From Ancylobacter vacuolatus (GTDB lineage Bacteria > Pseudomonadota > Alphaproteobacteria > Rhizobiales > Xanthobacteraceae): a DNA stretch of 64,000 bases. Below are positions 19,201 to 25,638 of this stretch, piece after piece. The notes beneath the pieces were generated by a model. That model was not told the DNA's origin, searched no databases, and saw only the letters and a list, made by a program, of their open reading frames with translations. Numbering within the stretch: the stretch's first letter is position 1; the number at the start of each line of letters is the position of its first letter. The stretch lies in contig NZ_JAUSUH010000009.1 of the NCBI RefSeq assembly GCF_030813595.1, positions 62,001 to 126,000 on the forward strand, read 5' to 3'. The position numbers and the translations under genes are program-made.

Positions 19201-19210
19201 TGCTGGTCAT
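13223..19210 (-). CDS. Giant RTX protein 2: metallophosphoesterase, LamG-like, PKD, cadherin-like and RTX repeats
   Basis: 1,995 aa, collinear paralogue of the protein at 2491-8682. The ATG at 19210 is chosen because it aligns exactly with its paralogue (MTSIVSPILDFM against MVTITNPILDFM) and follows GGGAAT; a TTG three codons upstream is less likely. Phosphoesterase ligands are PDTQ (D100, Q102), VGDIT (D138), GNHD (N170, H171), NHS (H263) and SGHIF (H321). Then come PKD (~423-510), two LamG-like (~513-970), DUF1080-like, PKD, DUF1080-like, three cadherin-like repeats (~1477-1763), about 14 RTX nonapeptides (~1783-1923) and a C-terminal DFRTGQD secretion module. Its RTX units are of the GGIGxDxL type and differ from the GGFG type of the paralogue. 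It is the first gene of the operon with the exporter and adaptor. Confidence 0.85.
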   Translation of the reverse strand: MTSIVSPILDFMATRGSEDRVIDLNGVFGGSGLTYTIASSDPAVAAVRIEGSELTIDFLETLGYTDLKITATDANGATAVENVRVRVASESAFTIAVMPDTQDYTSNADLNHIFGDMTQWLVDHQESLGIEFAIHVGDITQRNTAENWAIAEAALRKLDGKIPYSLLPGNHDQSDQGRANDHSSVYLDDLFSPEKQAATSPTFGGVYDQEPESSKNNYHTFTAPDGTKWLVMSMEFGVRDDVLRWAGDVIEAHADHRVIIANHSMTNFAGRHDPLGSPLFNEGTGYDYGMGNTLENPNDGETIWRELASKYPNVAMTFSGHIFGDGAETVTSYNQYGQPVHQMLVNYQNGVANEINGGRGGNGAIRLVVVDPEAGTISTETYFTEFDSYLTGGRTEGELQGDYKEHDQVLDGLDLGPVTPQALADAGDDIFATATAGADEGAVVLDASASRNPGDAIVEYRWLDKDGQVVATGQKPTVSLEVGSHKLTLEVEDRAGVVTRDEIRVVVSGERTLLVDNFNDGDARGWTTVRPLLTNTTLLETASQAGAPALAGGDAGVLSFPPLEGTQYYHVQPDFEPSAGDDFESYTLMMDLMVYDGQGTYFSLFQNDLENAEDGVIFIENKNNGTGTLEILRGAHGTITYGQWHRIALTVEKIDDATATLSKYIDGSFVGSQVVAMDRLKIDGEGGFYLLADDNGESGYGHLNSVVFSDRVFSASEIADMGSAKAAGPLSAVSDGRTVQFDFNGDMAASLGAGTITIVDKKGDALEALTTFGTAASYGIPGLPGGDDQVMFFPAPKEKQGFVVTPAGDDDVITEYSLVMDVLVPAGQGRYISLLQTDPSNTSDGDVFIRRNNGTGLAELGGGGYDGAFAYGEWQRIALVVDQGSDGTVTLSKYLNGTLIGSRVVDAERFKLDGEKGFLLFADEDGEMSDAYVNSVSFTEGVLSAEQIAALGGAKAGGIFTQAPDANTTQFDLSGNLDATFGNAQLDFLDESDTGFWKVKGSVHSRRDDDASIDAPEGALYYSQDNPDKVLVWNDPAALAWKNYVFDVTIRSTDDDVIGTVFYYTDENNYYRLELDGESYSRQLIKVQDGVETVLASATGGYRFNDEMELRVAVVNGAITVLLDDTNVFGGPVIDSAPLAAGTIGVLSSNQKSAIFDNVAVNEVALAAHGAGDMRSIDHDGDGVATVALSASGSFGPAAIVAYRWLLDGEEIGTGKQATLSLPVGTKGVTLEVTDAAGKISRDYVKVDVVGADKVLLSEGFTGGTLAGWTLVDEGTLGGASDWQLRDGKLFQMSDIHSRQLISNGNASDPDPWNRGWSPLGDGYNALRKGTYALYNAPEAAEWSDYSVEVTIVTPDDDGLGILLHYQDPQNYYKMELDREGGLWQLRSMVDGYEKTLAQVPGRYISGEPIHLRVDTAGGKMQAYVNGEPVFAYDIEDHNLDAGTVGLYSWGSAGVAFDNLSVVSLADGPVQPGDNAAPEAANDNGFAVTAGSSLMLAAALLLANDLDADADELAIVSVQDAIGGTVVLDDAGNVLFKATAGFSGTASFSYTVSDGKGGTDKATVTLNVEAAANRHPDALDDRLYVLEEAGVTLAASSLLANDTDADGDTLTLVSVQGATHGTVALVDGKVVFTPTDGFTGAASFTYTVSDGKGGQDTAKVVVNVQPRPNTAPVAQNDGGFTVTAGLALSLAAAALLVNDTDADADTLSILSVQGATHGSVALVDGKIVFTAAAGYEGAASFTYTVADGKGGTSTATVTLTVEAPEVDEPGHEGWQHGTAGDDVLGGPSTTSVRIFGDAGDDTIRGGLRDDQLDGGEGSDLLRGGIGHDRLAGGAGDDVLEGGIGNDRLEGGDGDDELRGGIGSDTLEGGDGEDVLEGGIGNDALDGGSGDDELKGGLGRDRLEGGEGEDVLSGGIGRDVFVFGANSGADIITDFRTGQDSIELQGLDFETFSQVLAAMVDTEDGVVLQLDASGDNYVLIEHATRSGLGADDFAFV
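13440..13850 (-). repeat. RTX repeat tract of giant protein 2
   Basis: About 14 nonapeptides of the GGxGxDxL type, with alternating GGEGxD and GGIGxD units. There are fewer units than in protein 1, and long DNA identity between units is less obvious. In the family such repeats bind calcium between adjacent turns of a beta-roll. Confidence 0.85.
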
Positions 19211-19490
19211 TGATTTCAATTCCCATTGTATACGCGCCGCCTGGAGCGCATTGCATGGGCATTTGAAGTAGTTTTCCCTCGTGACAGATTGTTGAATAAC
19301 TTGGGATCCGCGCCATTCCTATAAACAATGGGCGGTATCGACATTCTCGATAAGACCGACATTCTGCTGTATCGATAGCCGGCCCAGAAGCTGGACTGGC
19401 GGGAGAAAGCACAACCCGCGGTAAGGCGAGCGCCCTTTAGGGAAACGTTCAGCGTGAGATTCCGGCGCGGCCGAGGCTCACGCCGCGCCG
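19211..19490. promoter_or_regulatory. Upstream region of RTX gene 2, with dyad and shared motif
   Basis: A 280-bp non-coding gap between RTX gene 2 and the ArgP-like gene, both on the minus strand. It holds a perfect dyad TATCGA-N5-TCGATA at 19336-19352, compatible with a LysR-type operator. Overlapping this, at 19324-19341, is the 18-bp block also found 161 bp upstream of RTX gene 1. A second ATCGATA core lies at 19371-19377, and a lone CTGTCAC (minus strand) at 19281-19287. No promoter box is clear enough to name. Confidence 0.5.
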
Positions 19491-20384
19491 TCAGCGGCCG
19501 AGAACCGCCCCGGCCGCCGCACACACGGCCTGCGTCAACTGGCGCAGCGCGCGGGTCTCGAGGCGGATCACCGTCCAGTAGAGCGGCACATCGACCCGCT
19601 GGCCCGGCACCAGTTCGACCAGGCGGCCGGCAGCGAGAGCGGCGTCCACCATCATTGTGGGGTGCAGGCCCCAGCCCAGCCCGACCCGCGTCATGTCGAG
19701 AAAGCCATGGGTGGACGGCACCCAATGGACCGGGCCGAGCTGCTCGGTGCCCAGCGCCGCCCGTGCCCAGCGCGCCTGCAGAAAATCCCGCCGGTCGAAG
19801 CGCAGGCAGGGCGCCTCTTCCAGCGCCTCGGCGGTGACGCCGCGTGGAAAGTAGCGCGCGACAAAGTCCGGGCTGGCGCAGGCGGCGTAGCGCAGCGCGC
19901 CCAGCGACAGGGTGCGGCAGCCCTGCACCGGCTCCCGCTCGGCGGTGACGGCGGCCAGCACCTCGCCGGCGCGCAGCCGCGTAGCGGTGTGCGCCTCATC
20001 GTCGAGGGCGAGATCCAGCGACACCTGCGCCACCCGCCCGAACGCGGCGGCGGCGGCCGGAAACCAGGTAGCGAGGCTGTCGGCATTCACCGCCAAAGGC
20101 AGCGTCAGCCGCTCGCCCGTGCCGGCGGCCGTGCGGCCCAGCACCGGCGCCAGATCATGCTCCAGCAGCCGCACGCGGTCGAGATGGGCGCAGAGGCTGC
20201 GGCCGAGCTCGGTCGCCTCGCAGGGCTGGCCGCGCACGATCAGGATCGCCCCGAGACGCTCCTCAAGCCCGCGCACCCGCTGCGACACGGCCGAAGGGGT
20301 GATGGCGAGCGTGGCGGCGGCGCGTTCGAACGAGCCTTCCCGCACCACGGCGGCGACAGCGACAAGGGCGGGGTAATCCAGCAT
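19491..20384 (-). CDS. ArgP/IciA-like LysR-family regulator of a LysE-type exporter
   Basis: 297 aa. The helix-turn-helix is at residues 3-60 (VVREGSFERAAATLAITPSAVSQRVRGLE), very close to the ArgP (LysG) pattern, followed by an effector-binding domain. ArgP-type proteins sense lysine or arginine and switch on a divergent LysE/ArgO exporter gene, which is exactly what lies on the other side of the 73-bp gap. An ATGAAG-N5-CTTCAT dyad directly upstream of its start fits autoregulation or activation of the exporter. The amino-acid ligand is inferred from family and neighbour only. Confidence 0.85.
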   Translation of the reverse strand: MLDYPALVAVAAVVREGSFERAAATLAITPSAVSQRVRGLEERLGAILIVRGQPCEATELGRSLCAHLDRVRLLEHDLAPVLGRTAAGTGERLTLPLAVNADSLATWFPAAAAAFGRVAQVSLDLALDDEAHTATRLRAGEVLAAVTAEREPVQGCRTLSLGALRYAACASPDFVARYFPRGVTAEALEEAPCLRFDRRDFLQARWARAALGTEQLGPVHWVPSTHGFLDMTRVGLGWGLHPTMMVDAALAAGRLVELVPGQRVDVPLYWTVIRLETRALRQLTQAVCAAAGAVLGR

Positions 20385-20386
20385 GA

Positions 20387-20403
20387 ATGAAGTTTTGCTT
20401 CAT
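20387..20403. promoter_or_regulatory. LysR-type operator dyad in the argP-lysE intergenic region
   Basis: The 6-bp arms ATGAAG and CTTCAT are separated by 5 bases (TTTTG), giving a 17-bp element directly in front of the regulator start codon. Its size suits a LysR half-tetramer site. It is probably where the ArgP-like protein binds to control both divergent genes. Confidence 0.45.
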
Positions 20404-20457
20404 CAACCTTAGAAGAACAAGTTTTACTTCGGCTTCGCCGCGCGCCATCACGCCGGC

Positions 20458-21147
20458 ATGACACACTCCCTCCTGCCCCAGTTCCTCCTGCCCCAGTTCC
20501 TCTTGCCCCAGTTCCTCTTGCCCCAGCTCCTCTTGCCCTTCACCACCGGCTTCCTGCTCTCGGGCGCGCTGATCATCGCCATCGGCGCGCAGAATCTGTT
20601 CGTGCTGCGGCAGGGGCTGCGGCGCGAGCATGTCGGTGCCATCGTGCTGTTCTGCGGCACCGCCGATGCGCTGCTGATCGCGGCCGGCGTGGCCGGGGTG
20701 GGGGCCTTCCTCGCCGCCCTGCCCCAGCTCACCACGCTGCTCGCACTTGGCGGCGCCGGCTTTCTCGGCTGGTACGGCGTCCAGGCGCTGCGGCGCATGG
20801 CGGCGCCCGATTCCATGGCGGTTATGGCAGCCGGCGAGACGACGCTCGCTCGCGCGCTCATAGCGACGGCCGGCTTCACCCTGCTCAACCCGCATGTCTA
20901 TCTCGACACCGTGCTGCTGATGGGGGCGGCCGGCTCCGCCCAGCCCGAAGCGACCCGCCCTGTCTTCGTCGCCGGGGCCGCCTTGGCGAGCTTTTCCTGG
21001 TTCGCCGCGCTCGGCTATGGCGCCCGGCTGCTGCGGCCGTTTTTCGCCCGGCCGTCCGCCTGGCGCGTGCTCGACGCCGGCGTCGGGCTCGTCATGCTCA
21101 CCCTGGCCGCCTCGCTCGTGCTGCGCGCGCTGAACGTGCCGGGCTGA
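20458..21147 (+). CDS. LysE/ArgO-family amino-acid exporter with an expanded N-terminus
   Basis: 229 aa. The family core begins at LLPFTTGFLLSGALIIAIGAQNLFVLRQGLRREH, which matches the usual LysE/ArgO start, including the GAQN motif. Five or so hydrophobic helices follow across the rest of the protein. In front of the core, residues 4-24 are a repeated LLPQF/LLPQL block encoded by a 15-bp tandem repeat, adding about 20 residues to a protein that normally starts directly at the core. Such proteins export basic amino acids under control of the divergent ArgP-like regulator. If the first ATG is used the membrane insertion signal is longer and very hydrophobic; no better internal ATG is available before the core. 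Confidence 0.88.
   Translation: MTHSLLPQFLLPQFLLPQFLLPQLLLPFTTGFLLSGALIIAIGAQNLFVLRQGLRREHVGAIVLFCGTADALLIAAGVAGVGAFLAALPQLTTLLALGGAGFLGWYGVQALRRMAAPDSMAVMAAGETTLARALIATAGFTLLNPHVYLDTVLLMGAAGSAQPEATRPVFVAGAALASFSWFAALGYGARLLRPFFARPSAWRVLDAGVGLVMLTLAASLVLRALNVPG
20470..20541 (+). repeat. 15-bp tandem repeat at the start of the LysE-type gene
   Basis: Four complete units of CTC(C/T)TGCCCCAG(T/C)TC (20470, 20485, 20500, 20515) and a partial fifth. Each unit encodes LLPQF or LLPQL. The units are nearly identical and stay in frame, as expected of a slippage-prone microsatellite that can gain or lose five residues without breaking the gene. Confidence 0.9.
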
Positions 21148-21519
21148 ACCGCCGATCGGCGGCGCCTGGCGAAGGTTGCGCGGCACGGCCGGATATCGAC
21201 GTCGCGGGCGCCCAGCGCAAGGCCACCGCCGCGTGGCGCTGACGCGCTGACGCTCGGCGCCCACCCCTCCCCTGCCTTCACACAGCCCGCCGCCTCCACT
21301 TCCCCGCTGGGATTGCAGGTGGGGAATTGCCGGCGCCTGCCCCGCGCGATTTGCGGGTGTGGAATTGGTATGCAGGATAGGTTGACGATCAGTCTATCAA
21401 CCTGTCATACCAGACCAGATGATTATGCGGCGGTACGAATGTTCGCGCGCGCTCCCCGCCCGGGAGCGATCCGGACAGGGGACCGGCCGTCGCTGCGAAC
21501 CGTTAAAGGGCTGTGAGAC
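21148..21519. promoter_or_regulatory. 372-bp gap upstream of the tetronate operon
   Basis: No gene is supported here. Just after the exporter stop is a 14-bp palindrome CCGCCGATCGGCGG (21149-21162) that may act in termination. The middle part shows nothing recognisable. The 3' part carries a nested dyad (21366-21412) that looks like a GntR operator, and so very probably the promoter of the operon starting at 21520. AAAGGG at 21506-21511 is a plausible ribosome site for that gene. Confidence 0.5.
21366..21412. promoter_or_regulatory. Nested inverted repeat, probable GntR-family operator
   Basis: The outer arms TGGTATG (21366-21372) and CATACCA (21406-21412) enclose inner arms AGGTTGA (21379-21385) and TCAACCT (21397-21403). 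TGGTAT/ATACCA half-sites resemble those of FadR-subfamily GntR regulators such as UxuR/ExuR (TTGGTATACCAA). The second gene of the downstream operon encodes a FadR-type GntR protein, so autorepression relieved by a sugar-acid intermediate is the natural model. Confidence 0.55.
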
Positions 21520-22422
21520 ATGAAGATTGCGATCGTCGGCTGTGGCGTGGTGGGTTCGTCCTGGTCTCTGGTCTTCGCCCGTGCCGGGCATGATCTGGCC
21601 ATTTATGACCGCACCCCTGCGGCCGCCGAGGCAGCGCTCGCCTTTGTCCGCGCCGCCGATGCCGCCCTCGCCGACCGCTGCCGCATCGCCACCAGCCTCG
21701 CTGACGCGCTGGATGGCGCCGACTATGTGCAGGAGAGCGCCCCGGAACGGCTGCCGATCAAGCAGGCGCTCTATCGCGAGATGGACGCGCTGCTGTGGCC
21801 GGCGACCATTGTCGGCAGCTCGACCTCGGGCTTCCCCGCCTCGGTCTTCACCGAAGGGCTGGCGAACGCCGCCCGCTGCCTGGTGGCGCACCCGATCAAC
21901 CCGCCGCATCTGATCCCGCTGGTCGAACTGATCCCGGCCCCCTGGACCGCCCCGGAGACGCTCGACTTCACCCGCGCGCTGATGGCCGGCGTCGGCCAGA
22001 GCCCGATCACGCTGACCCGCGAGATCAACGGCTTCGTGGTCAACCGGCTGCAGAGCGCGCTGCTGGGCGAGGCGTTCCGGCTGGTCGAGGACGGCATCTG
22101 CACGCCGGCCGAGGTCGACGCGGCGGTGGCCGACGGGCTGGGCCTGCGCTGGTGCTTCATGGGGCCCTTCGCCACCATCGACCTCAACGCCGCCAAGGGC
22201 GTCGCCGAATACTGCGCCAATCTCGGCCCGATGTATTACGGGCTGGCCAAGGAGCAGGCCGACCCGCGCGAATGGACGCCCGAACTCGTCGCCACCATCG
22301 AGGCGAAGATGCGCGCCCATGTGCCGGCCGAGGACCTCCCCGCCCGGCGCAAATGGCGTGACGGCTTCCTGGCGGCGATCGTCGACGCCAAGCGCGGTAT
22401 CACAGAGAAATTCGGCGCATGA
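21520..22422 (+). CDS. L-gulonate 3-dehydrogenase-like (3-hydroxyacyl-CoA dehydrogenase family) oxidoreductase
   Basis: 300 aa. It has an N-terminal Rossmann fold (IAIVGCGVVGSSW, residues 3-15), the substrate block SSTSGFPAS and the catalytic His in VAHPINPPHLIPLVEL, then a helical C-terminal domain (EINGFVVNRLQSALLGEAFRLVEDG). The NPP..IPLVE and NRLQ..EA.RLVE patterns match human lambda-crystallin CRYL1, an NAD-dependent L-gulonate 3-dehydrogenase, more closely than fatty-acid enzymes. Here it opens an operon with OtnK and OtnC, so it is inferred to oxidise the C3 hydroxyl of a four-carbon sugar acid, giving 3-oxotetronate. Its stop overlaps the GntR start (ATGA). The exact stereoisomer is not predictable. 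Confidence 0.78.
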   Translation: MKIAIVGCGVVGSSWSLVFARAGHDLAIYDRTPAAAEAALAFVRAADAALADRCRIATSLADALDGADYVQESAPERLPIKQALYREMDALLWPATIVGSSTSGFPASVFTEGLANAARCLVAHPINPPHLIPLVELIPAPWTAPETLDFTRALMAGVGQSPITLTREINGFVVNRLQSALLGEAFRLVEDGICTPAEVDAAVADGLGLRWCFMGPFATIDLNAAKGVAEYCANLGPMYYGLAKEQADPREWTPELVATIEAKMRAHVPAEDLPARRKWRDGFLAAIVDAKRGITEKFGA

Positions 22423-23153
22423 GCGGCTTCGGCACTCCCGCACATCTGCGCCGCGACCGGCTGTCCGACCAGATCGCCAAGGACATCGAGGCGCGGGTGC
22501 TGTCGGGCGAGCTCAGCGTCGGGGACCAGCTGCCTTCCGAGCGCGAGCTGATGGCGCATTACGGCGTCGGCCGCCCGGCCGTGCGCGAGGCGCTGCTCTG
22601 GCTCAGCAAGACCGGCATGCTCTCGGTGGCCAATGGCGACCGCACCCGGGTGACGGAGCCTGACCCGCGCGAGCTGCTGCAGCTTCTGTCGGGGGCGGCC
22701 AAGATGCTGGTCGCCCGCCCCGAAGGCATCCGCCAGTTCCAGAAGACCCGCATCTTCGTCGAGGTCGCGCTGGTGCGCGAGGCGGTGCGGCTGGCCACCG
22801 ACGCCGACATCGCCGATCTCGAAGCGCTGCTGGTGCGTAACGAGGCCAGCGCCGGCGACATTCCAGCCTTCTCCGCCAGCGACGACGCCTTCCACCACCG
22901 CATTGCCAGCATCGGGCAGGATCCGTTGCTCGATACGCTCTATCACGTCGTGCTGGAATTGCTGGAGGAGCAGCGCCGCTTCTCGCTCAGCCATCCCGAT
23001 GGGCTGGGCAAGGCGATGGCGGCCCATCGCCACATTTTCGAGGCCATCCGCGACCGCGACGCCGACCGCGCCGAAGCGGCGATGCGCGCGCATCTCGAAA
23101 CGGTGATCCAGACCTATTGGGACATGCGCGCGCAAACCCTGGACGCCCCCTGA
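22419..23153 (+). CDS. GntR-family (FadR subfamily) transcriptional regulator
   Basis: 244 aa. The winged helix is at about residues 10-78 (LPSERELMAHYGVGRPAVREALLWLSKTGML), followed by an all-helical FCD ligand domain (~95-230) with metal-binding His residues, for example DDAFHHRIA and MAAHRHIFEAI. FCD regulators usually repress sugar-acid operons and are released by a carboxylate intermediate. It lies inside the tetronate operon, overlapping the dehydrogenase gene by 4 bp. The nested dyad at 21366-21412 upstream of the operon is its likely operator. Confidence 0.88.
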   Translation: MSGFGTPAHLRRDRLSDQIAKDIEARVLSGELSVGDQLPSERELMAHYGVGRPAVREALLWLSKTGMLSVANGDRTRVTEPDPRELLQLLSGAAKMLVARPEGIRQFQKTRIFVEVALVREAVRLATDADIADLEALLVRNEASAGDIPAFSASDDAFHHRIASIGQDPLLDTLYHVVLELLEEQRRFSLSHPDGLGKAMAAHRHIFEAIRDRDADRAEAAMRAHLETVIQTYWDMRAQTLDAP

Positions 23154-23195
23154 GCGGGCGCCCCTCCGGACCGAACATCTGCAAAGGCTCTGAAC

Positions 23196-24458
23196 ATGCT
23201 TCTCGGCTGCATTGGCGACGACTTCACCGGCTCCAGCGACCTGGCCAACACCCTGTCGAAGCAGGGCATGCGCGTCACCCAATATTCCGGCGTGCCGACC
23301 GCGCCGGCCGATCCCTCGGTCGAGGCCGGCGTGGTGGCGCTCAAATCGCGCAGCATTCCGGCGAAGGACGCCATCGCCCAGTCGCTGCAGGCGCTGGAAT
23401 GGCTGAAGGCGCAGGGCTGCACCCAGTTCCTGTTCAAATATTGCTCGACCTTCGACAGCACCCCCGAGGGCAATATCGGCCCGGTGGCGGCGGCGCTTGC
23501 CGAGGCGCTGGATGCCCGCAAGGTCGTGGTCTGCCCGGTGTTTCCCGGCGCCGGCCGCACCCTCTATCAGGGCCATCTGTTCGTCCATGACCGGCTTCTG
23601 AATGAGAGCGGCCTGGAACACCACCCGCTCAACCCGATGACCGATGCCGATATAAGGCGCTGGCTGGCACGGCAGACCGACATGAAGGTCGGCCATGTCG
23701 GTTTCGCCGAGGTGCGCAAGGGCGCCGCCGCCATTGGCGAGGCGCTCACCCGCACCGATGCGGACGGGGCCCGGCTGATCGTGGTCGACGCACTGTCCGA
23801 CGCCGATCTGATGGAAATCGGCGCGGCGCTGGACGGGGCCAAGCTCATAACAGGCGGCTCCGGCATCGCCATGGGGCTGCCGGACAATTTCCGCCGTCAG
23901 GGCCTGTTGTCGGGCGAAGGCAGCGCCTGGCAGGGAGTCGAGGGGCCGTGCGTCGTGCTCTCCGGCTCGTGCTCCACCGCCACGCGCGGCCAGGTCGCGC
24001 GCCATCGCACGGACGGCCTGCCGGTGTTCGAGATCGCCGCCGATGACGCCGTCGCCGGCCGGCTGGACCCGCAGGCCATCGCCGATTGGGCGCTGGCGCA
24101 GACCGCGCGCCCGCTGGTGTTCTCCTCGGCTGATCCCGAGGAGGTGCGGCGCGCCCAGAACATCCATGGCCGTGAGACCGTGGCGGCGGCGATCGAAAAA
24201 CTGTTCGCCGCCATCGCCCGAGCCCTCGTCGCCGGGGGCGTTGGACGCCTCATCGTCGCCGGGGGCGAGACCTCGGGCGCCGTCGTCGAGGGGCTGGACC
24301 TAAGCGCGCTGGACATCGGCCCGGAAATCGCGCCGGGCGCCCCCGCGCTGCGCGCCGTTCCGGCCGGGGGCCGCCCGGTAGCGCTCGCCCTGAAGTCGGG
24401 GAATTTCGGCGGGGTCAATTTCTTCGCCGAGGCCGATGCCGTCCTGCGCGGCCACTGA
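23196..24458 (+). CDS. otnK: Four-carbon acid sugar kinase, 3-oxo-tetronate kinase type
   Basis: 420 aa, DUF1537 family. The N-terminal domain opens with LGCIGDDFTGSSDLANTLSKQGM, the family signature containing the catalytic Asp. The C-terminal nucleotide-binding domain shows GGSGIAMGLP, SGSCSTATRGQV and VAGGETSGAVVEGL. Family members phosphorylate C4 of 3-oxotetronate (OtnK) or of D-threonate or D-erythronate with ATP in the cytoplasm. The paired OtnC-type gene at 27443 favours the OtnK role, because OtnC uses 3-oxotetronate 4-phosphate. The PdxA2 enzyme that accompanies D-threonate kinases is absent here. Preceded by a 42-bp gap. Confidence 0.87.
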   Translation: MLLGCIGDDFTGSSDLANTLSKQGMRVTQYSGVPTAPADPSVEAGVVALKSRSIPAKDAIAQSLQALEWLKAQGCTQFLFKYCSTFDSTPEGNIGPVAAALAEALDARKVVVCPVFPGAGRTLYQGHLFVHDRLLNESGLEHHPLNPMTDADIRRWLARQTDMKVGHVGFAEVRKGAAAIGEALTRTDADGARLIVVDALSDADLMEIGAALDGAKLITGGSGIAMGLPDNFRRQGLLSGEGSAWQGVEGPCVVLSGSCSTATRGQVARHRTDGLPVFEIAADDAVAGRLDPQAIADWALAQTARPLVFSSADPEEVRRAQNIHGRETVAAAIEKLFAAIARALVAGGVGRLIVAGGETSGAVVEGLDLSALDIGPEIAPGAPALRAVPAGGRPVALALKSGNFGGVNFFAEADAVLRGH

Positions 24459-24529
24459 ACGCGCGGCCTGAAGCTGGCAAAGCATGTCGACACAGGCCGC
24501 AAATCACAAGACCAAAAGGAGGATATGAT

Positions 24530-25534
24530 TTGTTGAACAACACCGTGAAGATGCTGAAGCTGGCGGTCTTCTCCGCCGTTTCCGCCCTCGCTCTCGCCTC
24601 AGTGCCGGCGCCCGCCCTCGCCCAGGACGTGCTGAACCTCAAGCTCGGCCACATCCAGTCCGAGCAGGACCTGTGGCATCTCGGCGCCCAGAAGTTCAAG
24701 GAAGAGCTGGAGAAGCGCTCCAACGGCACCATCACGCTGACCATCTACCCGAACTCGACGCTCGGTGGCGACCGCGACCTGGTCGAGGGCATGCAGATGG
24801 GCACGGTCGATTTCGGCCTCATCGCCGGCGTGCTCGGCAATTTCGCGCCCTCGATCCAGCTGCTGGAACTGCCCTATCTGTTCAAGTCGCAGGACGAGTT
24901 CAACAAGGTCGTCAAGGGCAAGATCGGCGAGGAAATCGCCGGCAAGGTGGTGGAAACCGCCAATGTCCGCATTCTGGACTGGTGGGAGCGCGGCTCGCGC
25001 CAGGTGACGGCGAACAAGCCGATCAACGGCATCGAGGACCTCAAGGGCCTGAAGATCCGCGTGCCGGAAATCCCCGCCATGGTCACCACGTGGCGCGCCA
25101 TCGGCGCCAACCCGACCCCGATGGCCTGGAGCGAGGTCTATACCGGCCTTGAGCAGGGCGTCATCTCGGCGCAGGAAAACCCGATCCCGTTCATCTTTGG
25201 CGGCCGGATCAACGAAGTGCAGTCGAACCTGTCCTTCACCAACCACAAGTATGAATATGTCACGCTGTCGATCAGCGAGATGCGCTGGAAGCAGCTGACC
25301 CCCGAGCAGCAGAAGATCGTGGTCGAGGCCGCCAATGCCGCCACGGCGTTCGAGAACGAGCAGGTCCGCACCAAGACCGACGAGATGCTGAAGAAGATGG
25401 AGGCCGCCGGCCTCAAGGTCAGCCATCCCGACACCGCCCCGATCGCCGCTGCGGCGCAGTCCGCGCATGACGCCTTCGGCGCCAAGGTCGACCCCGACCT
25501 TTACAACCGCATCAAGCAGGAACTCGGGCGCTAG
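24530..25534 (+). CDS. TRAP transporter substrate-binding protein (DctP family)
   Basis: 334 aa. Translation probably starts at TTG 24530, seven bases after a perfect AGGAGG (24517-24522); the nearby ATG at 24525 hits a stop after three codons. A Sec signal peptide ends at ALAQD (~residues 1-33). The mature protein has the DctP fold, including the conserved Arg that binds the substrate carboxylate in LKIRVPE and the block MAWSEVYTGLEQGVISAQENP. It delivers a sugar acid, presumably a tetronate, to the DctQM permease encoded next. The hairpin right after its stop would leave more of this transcript than of the permease genes, as periplasmic binding proteins require. Confidence 0.9.
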   Translation: MLNNTVKMLKLAVFSAVSALALASVPAPALAQDVLNLKLGHIQSEQDLWHLGAQKFKEELEKRSNGTITLTIYPNSTLGGDRDLVEGMQMGTVDFGLIAGVLGNFAPSIQLLELPYLFKSQDEFNKVVKGKIGEEIAGKVVETANVRILDWWERGSRQVTANKPINGIEDLKGLKIRVPEIPAMVTTWRAIGANPTPMAWSEVYTGLEQGVISAQENPIPFIFGGRINEVQSNLSFTNHKYEYVTLSISEMRWKQLTPEQQKIVVEAANAATAFENEQVRTKTDEMLKKMEAAGLKVSHPDTAPIAAAAQSAHDAFGAKVDPDLYNRIKQELGR

Positions 25535-25568
25535 CCCGCCGGCCTGCGCGGCCTTTATCTGCCACGCT

Positions 25569-25610
25569 CCCGGAACGGTGGGAACCAGCCTTCCCTTCCG
25601 TTCCGGGTTT
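25569..25610 (+). terminator. Hairpin between the DctP-type and DctQ-type genes
   Basis: The outer arms CCCGGAACGG (25569-25578) and CCGTTCCGGG (25598-25607) enclose an inner GGGAA/TTCCC stem with a CCAGCC loop, and TTT follows. The stem has about 15 paired bases. The U-run is short, so it probably stabilises the upstream mRNA and lets part of transcription through. Confidence 0.6.
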
Positions 25611-25638
25611 CGGCGCGCCGCCTAAGGGAGAAACGAGC

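Noticed and set aside
13088-19213. A 2,041-codon plus-strand open frame opposite RTX gene 2
   Set aside because: Same artefact as opposite RTX gene 1. The sense strand shows clear domains and a start aligned with the paralogue.
19211-19219. TTG start three codons upstream of the chosen start of RTX protein 2
   Set aside because: The ATG at 19210 gives an N-terminus aligned residue for residue with RTX protein 1 and has a better-spaced ribosome site.
22236-24167. Minus-strand 643-codon open frame across the GntR and otnK genes
   Set aside because: Antisense to three well-supported plus-strand genes; no recognisable motif.
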